Numbered from the stretch's first letter, positions 1-7,811 are shown. The stretch is 64,000 nucleotides of DNA from Paenibacillus sp. FSL R5-0912 (GCF_000758605.1 NZ_CP009282.1:7626001-7690000), one strand, 5' to 3'. Program-made: numbers and translations. The notes: generated from the letters alone by a model not told the origin.

Positions 1-22
1 GCCGAAGTCTAAGCACTAGCAC

Positions 23-49
23 AACGCACAAGCCAATGGCTTGTGCGTT
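23..49. terminator. Hairpin, likely terminator
   Basis: A perfect 12-bp inverted repeat (AACGCACAAGCC / GGCTTGTGCGTT) with a 3-nt loop lies just beyond the end of the minus-strand ABC transporter operon. The flank is moderately T-rich on the plus side (GTTTGCTTTGC), so it may also end a plus-strand gene lying left of the window. Confidence 0.6.
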
Positions 50-58
50 TGCTTTGCT

Positions 59-733
59 TCATAATGACAACTTCCCATCTTCCATCCGGTAGACCTTGTC
101 GCAATATTCAAGCATACGCTCATCATGAGTAACCATAATCGCTGCTTTCTGGCCTGAATTCACTTCTTGTGCAATCAGGCTGACCACTTCATGTGCACGT
201 GTGGTATCCAGACTTGCTGTCGGCTCATCCGCCAGGATGATGCTGGGATTATTGATTAGAGCACGGGCAATCGCTGTCCGCTGCTTCTCCCCGCCTGATA
301 GCTCTTCCGGGAAGCTATTTAATTTCGAGCCCAGACCCAGCTCTTCCAGCAGCTTAGTGGCGAACTCCTTGTCCTCTCTTTTAACCTTTCCCGACATCTT
401 TTTGATGATCAGCAATTGGTCAAGAACATTCAGATAAGGAACCAAATTGGATGATTGCATAATGAATCCGATTTCTTGCAGTCTTATATTCGCCAGTTCT
501 TGCGCCGTAAGCTTAGAAATAGAATGTCCATTCAGCTTAACCTCTCCTTCTGAAGCTTGGAGCAGTGCTCCAGCGATAGACAAAAAGGTGCTTTTACCAG
601 AGCCCGACGGTCCAACAACAGCAACAAATTCCCCCGGCTCCACGGAAATGGACACATGACCCAGTGCCGCGATCCGGTTGCTTCCTTCGGCATAATACTT
701 GGTAACTTCACTCATCTGTAATCCCTTAGTCAT
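59..733 (-). CDS. ABC transporter ATP-binding protein (MacB/LolD-like)
   Basis: This is a 224-residue nucleotide-binding subunit of a FtsX-type ABC exporter, which would hydrolyse ATP on the cytoplasmic face to drive the neighbouring permease. Visible motifs are Walker A GPSGSGKST (41-49), the signature LSGGE (145-149), Walker B IILADE (165-170) and the H-loop histidine near 203. Length and motif spacing fit the small LolD/MacB ATPase class. Its ATG overlaps the permease stop by one base (TAATG), so translation is coupled. The pair sits downstream of a TetR gene and two TetR-type palindromes, suggesting an inducible efflux or membrane-stress system. The substrate cannot be read from the sequence. 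Confidence 0.92.
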   Translation of the reverse strand: MTKGLQMSEVTKYYAEGSNRIAALGHVSISVEPGEFVAVVGPSGSGKSTFLSIAGALLQASEGEVKLNGHSISKLTAQELANIRLQEIGFIMQSSNLVPYLNVLDQLLIIKKMSGKVKREDKEFATKLLEELGLGSKLNSFPEELSGGEKQRTAIARALINNPSIILADEPTASLDTTRAHEVVSLIAQEVNSGQKAAIMVTHDERMLEYCDKVYRMEDGKLSL

Positions 734-1854
734 TATTCAACCCTCCCGAGCGCCTTGAGCGGATCAATCTTGGTAATCTTTCGAACCGACACCAGCGAAC
801 TTAACATAGCGATAATTAGCAAGATAACAGAATACGAGACGACAAGACCCGGTTCCAGCTTAAATGGCATACCCTTCGGCATCATGGCTGCTGTTCCATA
901 AGTCAGTAAGACTCCAACTACAATACTAGTCAGCGATAGCACAAACACTTGCGATACAATGGTTTTGCTCAAGAATCTGTTACTGGCACCTATAGCTTTC
1001 ATAATGCCGAACTGGTTAGTCTTCTGCATCGTCATTACATAAAAGAATACCCCGAGCACGAATGCAGCGATTGCGAGCAGGAATGCCAGCATCATTAAGA
1101 TCGTACCGTTCTCTTCCTTGTACCCTGGCATTCCTTGAACTGCAGCCGCCCGGGTAACCGTGTCCGTATCCGCCAGCTTGCTATTCATTACTTCCGGAGC
1201 GATATCCTTGCCTTGTAACATAATCGCATTAACGGGCCCTGCAACTCCCTTATCCGAACCCGGAGCCGCGAAGGCAATTTTCCGCCATTCCGCCATTGGA
1301 GTGAATACAGATGCAACGTGATTATAGGTCTGGTTCTCGGCAAAGCCTATAATCGTCAATGATTCCATCGTGCCATCTAATTGAAAAGTGTCACCAATGT
1401 TATAGCCCTCATCCTTCATGGTCGAGTTCACTACAACACCGGTAGGGTTCATAGAAGATAGGCCTTCCCCTTCCACGACAGCCGGCTCCAAGAAGCTTCC
1501 CGGGTTAATTCCTATAATTGCGATATCCAGCTTATCTTCACTCTTGGTGCTTGGTTCCTTCAACGCTGTTGCCATCGTACTTCCCATAGGTGCGGCAGCA
1601 CTCACATTGGGCAGTAGCTCCACCTCCGCCAGTAATTGATCAGACAGTAGTGACTTGCTCATGGAGGACTGCGATCCTTCTTCAAAAATGACATAATCCG
1701 CCTTCATCGTCTTAAAGGTTGACGCAGCTAAACTAGATAGACCATTCCCTAAACCGGATAAGATAAATACCAGCCAGGCTAGTAATACAAAAATAATGAT
1801 GATCATCAAAAATCTCATTTTGCTGTGCATCAATTCTTTCATAGCCAGAAACAT
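733..1854 (-). CDS. ABC transporter permease, FtsX/MacB family
   Basis: A 373-residue permease with the FtsX-family layout: one membrane segment near the N-terminus (about 14-36), a long extracytoplasmic domain (about 40-245), and three closely spaced C-terminal segments (about 250-365). The C-terminal region carries the GIMKAIGASNRFL-like cytoplasmic loop typical of these permeases. It would pair with the ATPase encoded immediately downstream, with which it shares a one-base stop/start overlap. Two TetR-type operators lie directly upstream of its start. The exported substrate is unknown; drug, lipoprotein or peptide efflux are all possible for this family. Confidence 0.9.
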   Translation of the reverse strand: MFLAMKELMHSKMRFLMIIIIFVLLAWLVFILSGLGNGLSSLAASTFKTMKADYVIFEEGSQSSMSKSLLSDQLLAEVELLPNVSAAAPMGSTMATALKEPSTKSEDKLDIAIIGINPGSFLEPAVVEGEGLSSMNPTGVVVNSTMKDEGYNIGDTFQLDGTMESLTIIGFAENQTYNHVASVFTPMAEWRKIAFAAPGSDKGVAGPVNAIMLQGKDIAPEVMNSKLADTDTVTRAAAVQGMPGYKEENGTILMMLAFLLAIAAFVLGVFFYVMTMQKTNQFGIMKAIGASNRFLSKTIVSQVFVLSLTSIVVGVLLTYGTAAMMPKGMPFKLEPGLVVSYSVILLIIAMLSSLVSVRKITKIDPLKALGRVE

Positions 1855-1881
1855 TTCTTTTCCAACTCCTTAACTATATTT

Positions 1882-1897
1882 TTGACACATGTGTCAA
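1882..1897. promoter_or_regulatory. TetR-type operator 1
   Basis: A perfect 16-bp palindrome, TTGACACATGTGTCAA, lies 30 bp upstream of the permease start, between the tetR stop and the permease ATG. Its core matches the second palindrome exactly 60 bp away, so both are likely bound by the adjacent TetR protein. Confidence 0.75.
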
Positions 1898-1923
1898 TTT
1901 AAACCCGCCATCACACTCACAAC

Positions 1924-1957
1924 ATTTATTAAACAATATAAATGACACTTGTGTCAA
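1924..1957 (-). promoter_or_regulatory. Promoter of the ABC operon overlapping TetR-type operator 2
   Basis: Reading the minus strand, TTGACA and TTTAAT are separated by 18 bp, giving a sigma-A type promoter. The -35 element is embedded in a near-perfect palindrome, TGACACTTGTGTCA (1943-1956), so repressor binding there would directly block RNA polymerase. Confidence 0.65.
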
Positions 1958-1976
1958 ATTAGATCCAAGACTGAGG

Positions 1977-2543
1977 TTAGCTCTTGGCTCCTCCGGTCCA
2001 CATCTGAAACAACAGCTTTCCCCAAGCGGGTACAGGGATATTCAGCATATTAGGTGTATCAATTAAGTTAAAGAATACACCAATAAGTACAGGAAGTGGG
2101 ATATCCTTCCGCAGGTCATTATTCTGTTGTGCGCGTTCAAATAAGCGTGATAATTGAATTTTCAGGGTCATATGTGCTTCCTCAATAAATTCAAGATCTC
2201 TAGCAGCTGCAGATGAATTAGCAGTATTAATTTTACTGGCATTTCCTAAAAGCTGATGTAGTGCAGACTCTTCTACATAAACAAGAAGCAGCTGCTCGAG
2301 GGCGTCCATAGGATCAGACTCATCAATGGCTAATGCATTTTCTAATACCGTTGCCATTACGCGCTTCATACAAGCAGCCACAATCTCTTCTTTATTAGAG
2401 TAATATTGATAAATCGTGCTTCGGGCTCCTGACAGATGCTGTGAGAGCAGCTTGAGGTGAAAACCGTCATACCCATGCTCTAGCACTAATTTTTTTGTCA
2501 TATCCAGCAGCTCTGTCTCCGTGAAAGACTGTTTTCTTCCCAT
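1977..2543 (-). CDS. TetR/AcrR family transcriptional regulator
   Basis: A 188-residue one-component regulator. The N-terminal helix-turn-helix spans about residues 5-50 and includes the TIYQYYSNKEEI segment typical of TetR recognition helices; the C-terminal helical part would bind an effector and dimerise. It lies upstream of, and in the same direction as, the ABC ATPase/permease pair, and two TGACAC...GTGTCA palindromes sit between it and that pair. The simplest reading is a repressor of the transporter. The inducer is unknown. Confidence 0.9.
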   Translation of the reverse strand: MGRKQSFTETELLDMTKKLVLEHGYDGFHLKLLSQHLSGARSTIYQYYSNKEEIVAACMKRVMATVLENALAIDESDPMDALEQLLLVYVEESALHQLLGNASKINTANSSAAARDLEFIEEAHMTLKIQLSRLFERAQQNNDLRKDIPLPVLIGVFFNLIDTPNMLNIPVPAWGKLLFQMWTGGAKS

Positions 2544-2945
2544 TGAATCTCTTCCTGTCCTATCTCTGATTTTATATGTTATCAGTTTAGCATATGTTTA
2601 TAAGCATTTCCCAAAAAACAAGATCACTGCTCTCCACCATACGCTTCGCCTCTGGAACTTCTCGAAAAGGCTTCTCACGACTAACAATCCATCGTAAGAA
2701 GCCATAACTTAGGAATCAGTCAGCGTTAAGCATTGTTCAATTGCCTTGCGCTTGCCGGGCTTCTCGTTGCCTACGGACATTTAAAAGTTGCCGGCATCCC
2801 CTTTGAGGAATAAAATTAAGATTGCAGAAGGAGCATGGAGGAACGATGGTAATCCGGCAAGCTGTGAGCGTATGAACGGAAATTCGCCAAATCGCTCAAT
2901 GCCTATCAGCGTTTGGGCTGACATGATTAAGGGAGGATGTGCAGC
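2544..2945. other. Intergenic region, possible gene remnant
   Basis: There is no intact gene here. On the plus strand a reading frame is open from about 2782 to the stop at 2947-2949, overlapping the start of the next gene, without a convincing start or ribosome-binding site. Its end reads ...VWADMIKGGCAA. It may be the C-terminal tail of a lost gene, but it was not recognised. Confidence 0.35.
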
Positions 2946-3314
2946 GTGATTGATGTGGGTCTATTTGTAGGAAATATGGAAAAGATGGTCACCTTCTACC
3001 GCGATGTTTTGAACTTTGAAACTGATTGGGACGGCGGTCTGTATGCGACTTTTAAGAAGGACACGGATCAGCTGTTTATGTTTGACCGCAAGCATTTTGC
3101 CGAGTCCATAGGCGAAACCTATGTTCCACCGAGCGGCATCAACCTGACCATGGAAATGTACATGCGTTTTTCCACTGCTGAGGTGGATCAGGAATATGAG
3201 CGGCTGAAAGCGCTAAATGTGAGAATTCTTGAAGAATTATCTACCAAACCATGGGGTCAGCTGAACTTCTTCATTGCAGACCCAGAGGGAAACATTATTG
3301 AAATTGGTGATTAG
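2946..3314 (+). CDS. VOC (glyoxalase/bleomycin resistance) family protein
   Basis: A small metal-dependent VOC-fold protein of about 122 residues. The N-terminal strand MIDVGLFVGNMEKMVTFYRD and the C-terminal FIADPEGNIIEI motif are the classic features of the family, which includes glyoxalases, dioxygenases and antibiotic-binding proteins; the substrate cannot be told. An ATG at 2937 touches the GGGAGG ribosome-binding site (2931-2936) and is too close to be used, whereas the in-frame GTG at 2946 is nine bases beyond it and gives the canonical VOC N-terminus, so GTG 2946 was chosen. A 43-bp sequence just after the stop is repeated at the second VOC gene near 12.7 kb. Confidence 0.85.
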   Translation: MIDVGLFVGNMEKMVTFYRDVLNFETDWDGGLYATFKKDTDQLFMFDRKHFAESIGETYVPPSGINLTMEMYMRFSTAEVDQEYERLKALNVRILEELSTKPWGQLNFFIADPEGNIIEIGD

Positions 3315-3321
3315 TCCCCTT

Positions 3322-3364
3322 CACCAAATACCAACCTTCCTATACTCCTTTATGTTTACATACC
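3322..3364. repeat. 43-bp repeat, copy 1 (VOC leader-like)
   Basis: This matches 12738-12780 at 41 of 43 positions. The shared core includes CCTTCCTATACTCCTTTATG. In the second copy the sequence is the leader of a VOC gene on the minus strand; here it abuts the 3' end of another VOC gene with no start following it, so it looks like a transplanted or left-over leader. Confidence 0.7.
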
Positions 3365-3390
3365 TCACGAATCTTGTTCCGGAATCTTGG

Positions 3391-3897
3391 TTAGGAACGG
3401 TCTGCCAAATATTCTTCGAGCTGATCGAAGGTTCCTCCGAATCCCTCTTGCATGGATTCAAACATGCCTTCAAAAAATCTTCTCTCTTCCTCAGTTGCAT
3501 TGGCCGGTCCGCTGCATAAAGTCATTGTTGTAATACCGTCATTCTCACTAAATGTTACCGTATTGCGTATTTCTAGCGGGATCAAATCACTAAACGGAGC
3601 CCGGACAATATTGCCTAATTCATCTGAGAAGCTATTGAGCCAGACAATCTTTTCGAATGCCTGGATTTCCTGGTATACAAATTTACCCCACATTTGTACA
3701 CCATCAGGAGATTGCATATTGTAATGGAACAAACCGCCCGGACGGAAATCTAATTGTGCGACATGTATTTCAAACCCTTTCGGCCCCCACCATCGCTTCA
3801 GATGCTCGGCCTCGGACCAAGCTTTGAATACGAGTTCACGCGGATAATTGAATACACGTGTTATGACTAACTCCATGCCTTGCGATTCCACTGCCAT
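3391..3897 (-). CDS. SRPBCC / AHSA1-domain protein
   Basis: A soluble protein of about 168 residues with the START/SRPBCC fold of the Aha1-C subgroup. Typical features are the early RVFNYPRELVFKAWS segment, the WWGPKGF motif, the FRPGG turn and a C-terminal amphipathic helix ending near FDQLEEYL. Such proteins bind hydrophobic ligands and are often partnered with an ArsR-type regulator, but none is adjacent here. The start at 3897 is chosen because GGAGG lies seven bases upstream. A longer frame reaching 3990 would begin inside the promoter. The promoter carries two GGAATATTCC palindromes, implying a repressor encoded elsewhere or lost. Confidence 0.85.
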   Translation of the reverse strand: MAVESQGMELVITRVFNYPRELVFKAWSEAEHLKRWWGPKGFEIHVAQLDFRPGGLFHYNMQSPDGVQMWGKFVYQEIQAFEKIVWLNSFSDELGNIVRAPFSDLIPLEIRNTVTFSENDGITTMTLCSGPANATEEERRFFEGMFESMQEGFGGTFDQLEEYLADRS

Positions 3898-3935
3898 TTC
3901 GATTCCTCCATTTCTCATATTGTACCACTGACTAG

Positions 3936-3975
3936 AGTATAGACCGATTGGAATATTCCCGTCAAGGAATATTCC
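3936..3975 (-). promoter_or_regulatory. SRPBCC promoter with twin palindromic operators
   Basis: On the minus strand TTGACG and TATACT are separated by 18 bp. Two identical perfect palindromes, GGAATATTCC, flank the -35 box at 3950-3959 and 3966-3975, spaced 16 bp centre to centre. This layout suits tight repression by a dimeric regulator. No candidate regulator gene is adjacent. Confidence 0.65.
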
Positions 3976-4194
3976 AAGGACTCTCTTCATGATATTCCAC
4001 GATTTAATATTTGTATCGTATTATTCTTCACATGCTCTTAGACATCACAATGATAAGCTTAATAATGTATGCCTTATAATACTTTAGGAGCCATTCCTGT
4101 AATGAATTAATTTGAGGTTTGAATGAAAAAAGCGCCAACTGTATACTGGGAAACGTTCCGCCAAAGAACAATTGCAGCACAGGAGGCACTCAAC

Positions 4195-5490
4195 ATGAAG
4201 TATAAACAATCGAAGAAGCAGAATCAACGGATTACACGAATTTCCGACAAGACCCTTGTCGTAGGCGCAGACATTGCGAAAGAAACCCATGTGGCTCGCG
4301 CTATCGACTACCGGGGGATTGAACTCGGAAAGGATTGTGTGTTCTCAAATACCCGTACCGGACTGGAGCAACTGGTTCAGTGGATGAAGGAGCTTCAGCG
4401 GGAGCATGCCAAGAGCGACGTCCTCTTTGGCATTGAGCCTACCGGACACTATTGGTTTAACCTGGCCGAGTATTTGGGACAGCACGGCATTCCTTTGGTC
4501 ATTGTCAATCCGCATCATGTACACAAAAGCAAAGAACTGGAAGATAACTCACCCACGAAAAACGACTATAAAGACGCTAAAGTCATTGCCGATTTAGTGC
4601 GGAATGGGAAATACAGCGAACCTAAATTGCCAACGCGTATCTACGCAGATCTGCGAATTCTCATGAATCTTCGGGAGAAGATCATGGTGAACCTCGGGCA
4701 GGTGCAAAGGCGGGTGCAGAACTGGCAGGATCGCTTTTTCCCGGAATACACTGAGGTGTTTAAAGACTGGGAAGGAAAAGCCTCGCTTATTACTCTAGAC
4801 GAGTTTCCGACGCCAGGTGAGATCGTAGGACTCGGTGCAGAAGCCATCGCTCAGCGGTGGAAGAAAGACGTGAAACGAGCGGTGGGAACGAAGCGAGCCC
4901 AATTGCTGGTCGAAACGGCGAGAGGCTCTATCGGTCTGACCGAAGGTCTTCCTGCAGCAAAGATCGAGATTAAAACACTTCTGGAGCAGTATGACATGTT
5001 CGCCAGACAGCTTGAAGAGATTCTGTCCGAAGTAGAACGTCTACTAGGGCAAATTCCAGGCACGAAAGAGATGCTTACCGTGCCCGGTGTGGCTGTAGTG
5101 ACGTTAGCGGGATTCCTGGCGGAAGTGGGCGATCTGAGTGGTTACGAGCATGGACAGCAGATTATTCGGCTGGCCGGACTGAATCTCAAAGAGAATAGTT
5201 CGGGAAAGAAAAAGGGCAAGTCCAGTATTACCAAACGTGGACGTGCAAAGCTGAGGGCCCTGCTGTTCCGGGCGGTCATGCCCATGGTAGCAAAGAACGC
5301 CGAATTCAAGGCACTGCACCAGTATTTTACGACACGAAGTCAGAATCCACTGAAGAAAAAGCAATCCCTTGTGGCGTTGTGCGGGAAACTTATTCGCGTG
5401 CTTCATACGCTCGGGACGAAGCACATTCCATACGATGCAAACAGCGTGTTAGGGCCGGTCCGTCAGGCCCAGCTACAGATGGCAGCCTAA
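4195..5490 (+). CDS. IS110/IS1111-family transposase
   Basis: A 431-residue DEDD transposase. The N-terminal RuvC-like domain shows GADIAKE, GIEPTGHYW, VNPHHV and KNDYKDAKVIADL; the C-terminal Transposase_20 domain shows PGVAVVTLAGFLAEVG, RLAGLN and the conserved KRGRAKLRALLFRAVMP region with its serine nucleophile zone. The family moves DNA by a recombinase-like mechanism guided by a structured RNA made from a non-coding end of the element. ATG 4195 is preceded by GGAGG at eight bases; an upstream in-frame ATG at 4123 lacks such a site. The frame is intact, so the element may be active. About 400 bp of structured non-coding DNA follows, the IS1111-type arrangement. Confidence 0.92.
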   Translation: MKYKQSKKQNQRITRISDKTLVVGADIAKETHVARAIDYRGIELGKDCVFSNTRTGLEQLVQWMKELQREHAKSDVLFGIEPTGHYWFNLAEYLGQHGIPLVIVNPHHVHKSKELEDNSPTKNDYKDAKVIADLVRNGKYSEPKLPTRIYADLRILMNLREKIMVNLGQVQRRVQNWQDRFFPEYTEVFKDWEGKASLITLDEFPTPGEIVGLGAEAIAQRWKKDVKRAVGTKRAQLLVETARGSIGLTEGLPAAKIEIKTLLEQYDMFARQLEEILSEVERLLGQIPGTKEMLTVPGVAVVTLAGFLAEVGDLSGYEHGQQIIRLAGLNLKENSSGKKKGKSSITKRGRAKLRALLFRAVMPMVAKNAEFKALHQYFTTRSQNPLKKKQSLVALCGKLIRVLHTLGTKHIPYDANSVLGPVRQAQLQMAA

Positions 5491-5870
5491 GAAAAACCAA
5501 ACTCATTTTGCTCATTGAAGTAGGTTTCACCAAAGACAAAAGAAGCACGGAGCAGCCGCAGGAACTAATTCCATAAGGGCAACGACCCTGTAAAGGAGCA
5601 AGAAACGGCGTCCACCTCTTGAGAGGCAGAACGAAGGAATGTAAGGGCAAAGACCCCGCGTGACATGGGAGGGTAAGCCGTCAAGAGACAGGTGTGGATA
5701 TCCAAAGTGCGATCACAGGAACGATCCATGGGCTGGGGACAATCCCCCCAACCTCTATTCCCGCCACCGGCTCTGCAAGAAAATAATGTCATCCTTACAT
5801 GACTTCTCCAACTCTCAACCTGTCCATGGCTGAAAACCTAAGAACGAGTGAGCAAACAAGAGAAAATATT
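5491..5870 (+). ncRNA. IS right end, putative seekRNA/bridge-RNA region
   Basis: About 390 bp without a gene lies between the transposase stop and the next gene. It is rich in short complementary segments, such as GGGCAACGACCC (5578-5589), CCTCTTGAGAGG near 5615 and GGGCAAAGACCCC near 5645. In IS1111-type elements the guide RNA comes from the region downstream of the transposase. The exact RNA limits and the element boundary, probably near 5800-5870, could not be fixed by eye. Confidence 0.5.
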
Positions 5871-5893
5871 AATTTATAGTGGGAGGTAATATA

Positions 5894-6364
5894 TTGAGCA
5901 AGTACGATGAAGCCATGAAGCTGCTGGAAGAACAAGTGGGTAACAAGGACGGCCTAATCTCTCTGTCCACGATCGCACTGGAACCGGGGACCCATGGGAA
6001 AAGCCGTCCTGCCGCCCGCATTGTGGACGCCTATTATGAGGACGGCGCATTTTATACCGTTACTTACGCCACCTCAGGTAAGATGCAGCAGATCGCCCAA
6101 AACCCCGAAGTCTCCATTTGTATCATCGTCGAAAACTTTACGGCCGATGGGATCGGTGAAAACCTGGGGTGGGTGTGTGACGAGAAAAACGCCGAAATGA
6201 TGACAAAGCTTCGCACAATATTCGCTGATTGGTATAACGACGCCAATAACGACGAAGACCCTAACACATGCCTGCTGCGCATTCGCCTGACAAAGGGCCT
6301 GTGGAATGATGCCCATAAAGGGATCAGAAATGAGATTGATTTTGTCAATAAGACGGTAAATTAA
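5894..6364 (+). CDS. Pyridoxamine 5'-phosphate oxidase-like (FMN-binding split barrel) protein
   Basis: A protein of about 156 residues with the split-barrel fold used by flavin-dependent general stress and PNPOx-like proteins. Recognisable parts are the SRPAARIVDAYYEDGAFYTVT strand pair, GKMQQIAQNPEVSICI, and the late RIRLTKGLWND segment. The role may be flavin- or F420-linked oxidoreduction, but no substrate is evident. TTG 5894 is eight bases beyond GGGAGG (5881-5886); a GTG at 5879 would overlap that site, so TTG is preferred. It lies directly downstream of the insertion sequence. Confidence 0.82.
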   Translation: MSKYDEAMKLLEEQVGNKDGLISLSTIALEPGTHGKSRPAARIVDAYYEDGAFYTVTYATSGKMQQIAQNPEVSICIIVENFTADGIGENLGWVCDEKNAEMMTKLRTIFADWYNDANNDEDPNTCLLRIRLTKGLWNDAHKGIRNEIDFVNKTVN

Positions 6365-6394
6365 GTAGTCTATATCATTTAATAACCGACAATG

Positions 6395-6958
6395 TTAGAG
6401 CGTCTCAACCAATTTCTGAATCTTGGAGCGGGAAATTAAATATATAGGACCCATTGTTTCGATTTTGCCGTCCTTTACCCGTATGGCGCTCTCTTGTTCT
6501 GCCGCATAGACATCAATCTCTTCAGACAAGGGGAACAGGTAGCCTTGAACAAACGTGGCGTAGCCCCGTTTAGAATGAGATTCATAGGCAAATTGATCAA
6601 AGCCCATACCCTCATAAATAGTACCTGTTTCAACTTCATGGTCCGTGTCATTCAAGCTTAACCATTGAGCAGACATGTTCAGCGCACCGGCGCTGGCACC
6701 CAGTATAATAGCATTGCTGTTCTTAATTACATCCGATAATCCATAATCCGCCAAGAAATCCTTATAGCTGTCCATAATATAGTATCCTCCGCCCTTGCCG
6801 CTGGACGATGCAACCGGTATGCCGGCTTCTCCTATTTTTTCGTTATCCCGGTAGATCGTCCGCAAGGATACCTCGAAATGCTCGGCAAGCTCCTTGCCCG
6901 TTACCGTACCTTTACCGGAGATGATCAGCAGCATGGAGAGCAATCGATTGACTCGCAT
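6395..6958 (-). pseudogene. Chimera: YafY-type HTH domain fused to peptidase E (S51) C-terminal part
   Basis: An open frame of 187 residues joins two unrelated families. Residues 1 to about 62 match the DeoR/YafY-type HTH_11 domain, with TIYRDNEKIGEAGIPV and the GKGGGYYI wing end. From about residue 66 onwards the sequence resembles the C-terminal part of peptidase family S51 (dipeptidase E): LGASAGALNMSAQ with the catalytic serine motif, then YEGMGFDQF, the LFPLSEEIDVYA region and ESAIRVKDGKIETMG. The WYL effector domain and the S51 N-terminus are both missing. This looks like a deletion that fused the start of one gene to the end of another; whether the product is stable is unknown. Confidence 0.7.
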
Positions 6959-7009
6959 GATTGTGTGTGACGTCGGGTAACGTCTCCTCCTCTGTGTGAA
7001 GTAAGTGAA

Positions 7010-7199
7010 TCATATATTCTCTTGCTTTAATGCATCAATAATATTCTCCTTTTTTACTTTAGCTCCGGAATAAACAACCGCAGAGCTGACAATGACAAAT
7101 ACACACACAATGACAGACAGAATGCTCATCCAGGGCAGGGTGAACCCATAGCTGAATTGACGCGATCGTCTTATCATCTTCAACTAATAATATTTGCAT
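7010..7199 (-). pseudogene. Relic: response-regulator start joined to ABC permease C-terminus
   Basis: On the minus strand ATG 7199 opens MQILLVEDDKTIA, the unmistakable first strand of an OmpR-type response regulator. Within about 15 codons the homology switches, in another frame, to a FtsX-type permease tail (FSYGFTLPWMSILSVI, then VYSGAKVKKENIIDALKQENI at the stop at 7010). Operons ordered regulator, kinase, ATPase, permease are common in Bacillales antimicrobial-peptide sensing modules, so a single deletion removing everything between would give exactly this junction. Confidence 0.65.
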
Positions 7200-7258
7200 C
7201 TGAAGTTCATCCTTAGGATTGATTTTAGAACATTTAATGAATTCCACGACTATAAAGA

Positions 7259-7462
7259 GTCGTTGTACAATCATTATGGGAAATGACAGGGAACGTTCCG
7301 TGCTCATCTTTTAACTCATAGCTCTTCGTTTTGCAAATTCTGCATTGATTCATTTTTTTCATCGGACAATATTTTGTAAACATCAAAGGGGCCCTGCCAT
7401 ATACAATCATCTCCTGTGAAGGATAGCCATCATTTTCTTCAACATAGGCATTCCTTAAATCG
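7259..7462 (-). pseudogene. Fragment of a U32 peptidase-family gene
   Basis: This roughly 200-bp stretch is highly similar to 19180-19383, the C-terminal third of the intact U32 gene in this window. In the minus frame it encodes the YCPMKKMNQC, SYELKDEHGTFP and SHNDCTT segments. Both ends stop abruptly without start or stop signals. Scattered differences from the intact copy indicate a divergent relative rather than a very recent duplication. Confidence 0.8.
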
Positions 7463-7484
7463 GCGTCCAGTTTGTCGATAAGGT

Positions 7485-7593
7485 GTATCTATCAAAGACG
7501 GGTATGAGGAGACCTTTGCCGTCAATCATCTCGGTCATTTTCTGCTTGTCAATTTACTGGTCGGTCAAATGACGGACCACGGGAGAATGAATT
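7485..7593 (+). pseudogene. Fragment of a short-chain dehydrogenase/reductase
   Basis: A plus-strand frame encodes DGYEETFAVNHLGHFLLVNLL and then stops soon after. This is the conserved N-x-L-G region in the middle of retinol-dehydrogenase-like SDR proteins. The Rossmann N-terminus and the YxxxK active site are absent. An SDR N-terminal piece lacking this part exists at 15012-15251, but nothing proves that they were once one gene. Confidence 0.7.
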
Positions 7594-7749
7594 GAATCTC
7601 AACGGTGCTGGGTATCCTCCGTCTGAGCACTCCTCTCCCTTTCTTTTCGTCTAGTCGAGACGATTTTCCTTCCTTCCGTACTCACTTTTCATCGTAAAAC
7701 CTGCGTCATTGGGGGCGCGGCACGAACAACATTCCACCGTACGCAAAAT
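7594..7749. other. Non-coding gap between relics and the DUF2306 gene
   Basis: No gene or recognisable remnant was found here. The sequence runs from the end of the SDR fragment to the terminator of the DUF2306 gene. Confidence 0.4.
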
Positions 7750-7776
7750 AAAACCGCGCCATAGATGCGCGGTTTT
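7750..7776 (-). terminator. Terminator of the DUF2306 gene
   Basis: A perfect 10-bp stem (AAAACCGCGC / GCGCGGTTTT) with a 7-nt loop is followed on the minus strand by TTTTATTTTGCG, as expected 36 bp beyond the stop of the DUF2306 gene. Confidence 0.75.
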
Positions 7777-7811
7777 ACGGATCGTTTTTGGCATGGCATG
7801 GCAGTTGTGAA

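Noticed and set aside
4040..4075. CACAATGATAAGCTTAAT as an att-like repeat left of the IS
   Set aside because: The CTACTT half and the CCCCG half are both absent; the core match alone is too short.
5491..5893. CRISPR-like or tandem repeat array after the transposase
   Set aside because: The short repeated words are complementary segments typical of a structured RNA; there are no regular spacers.
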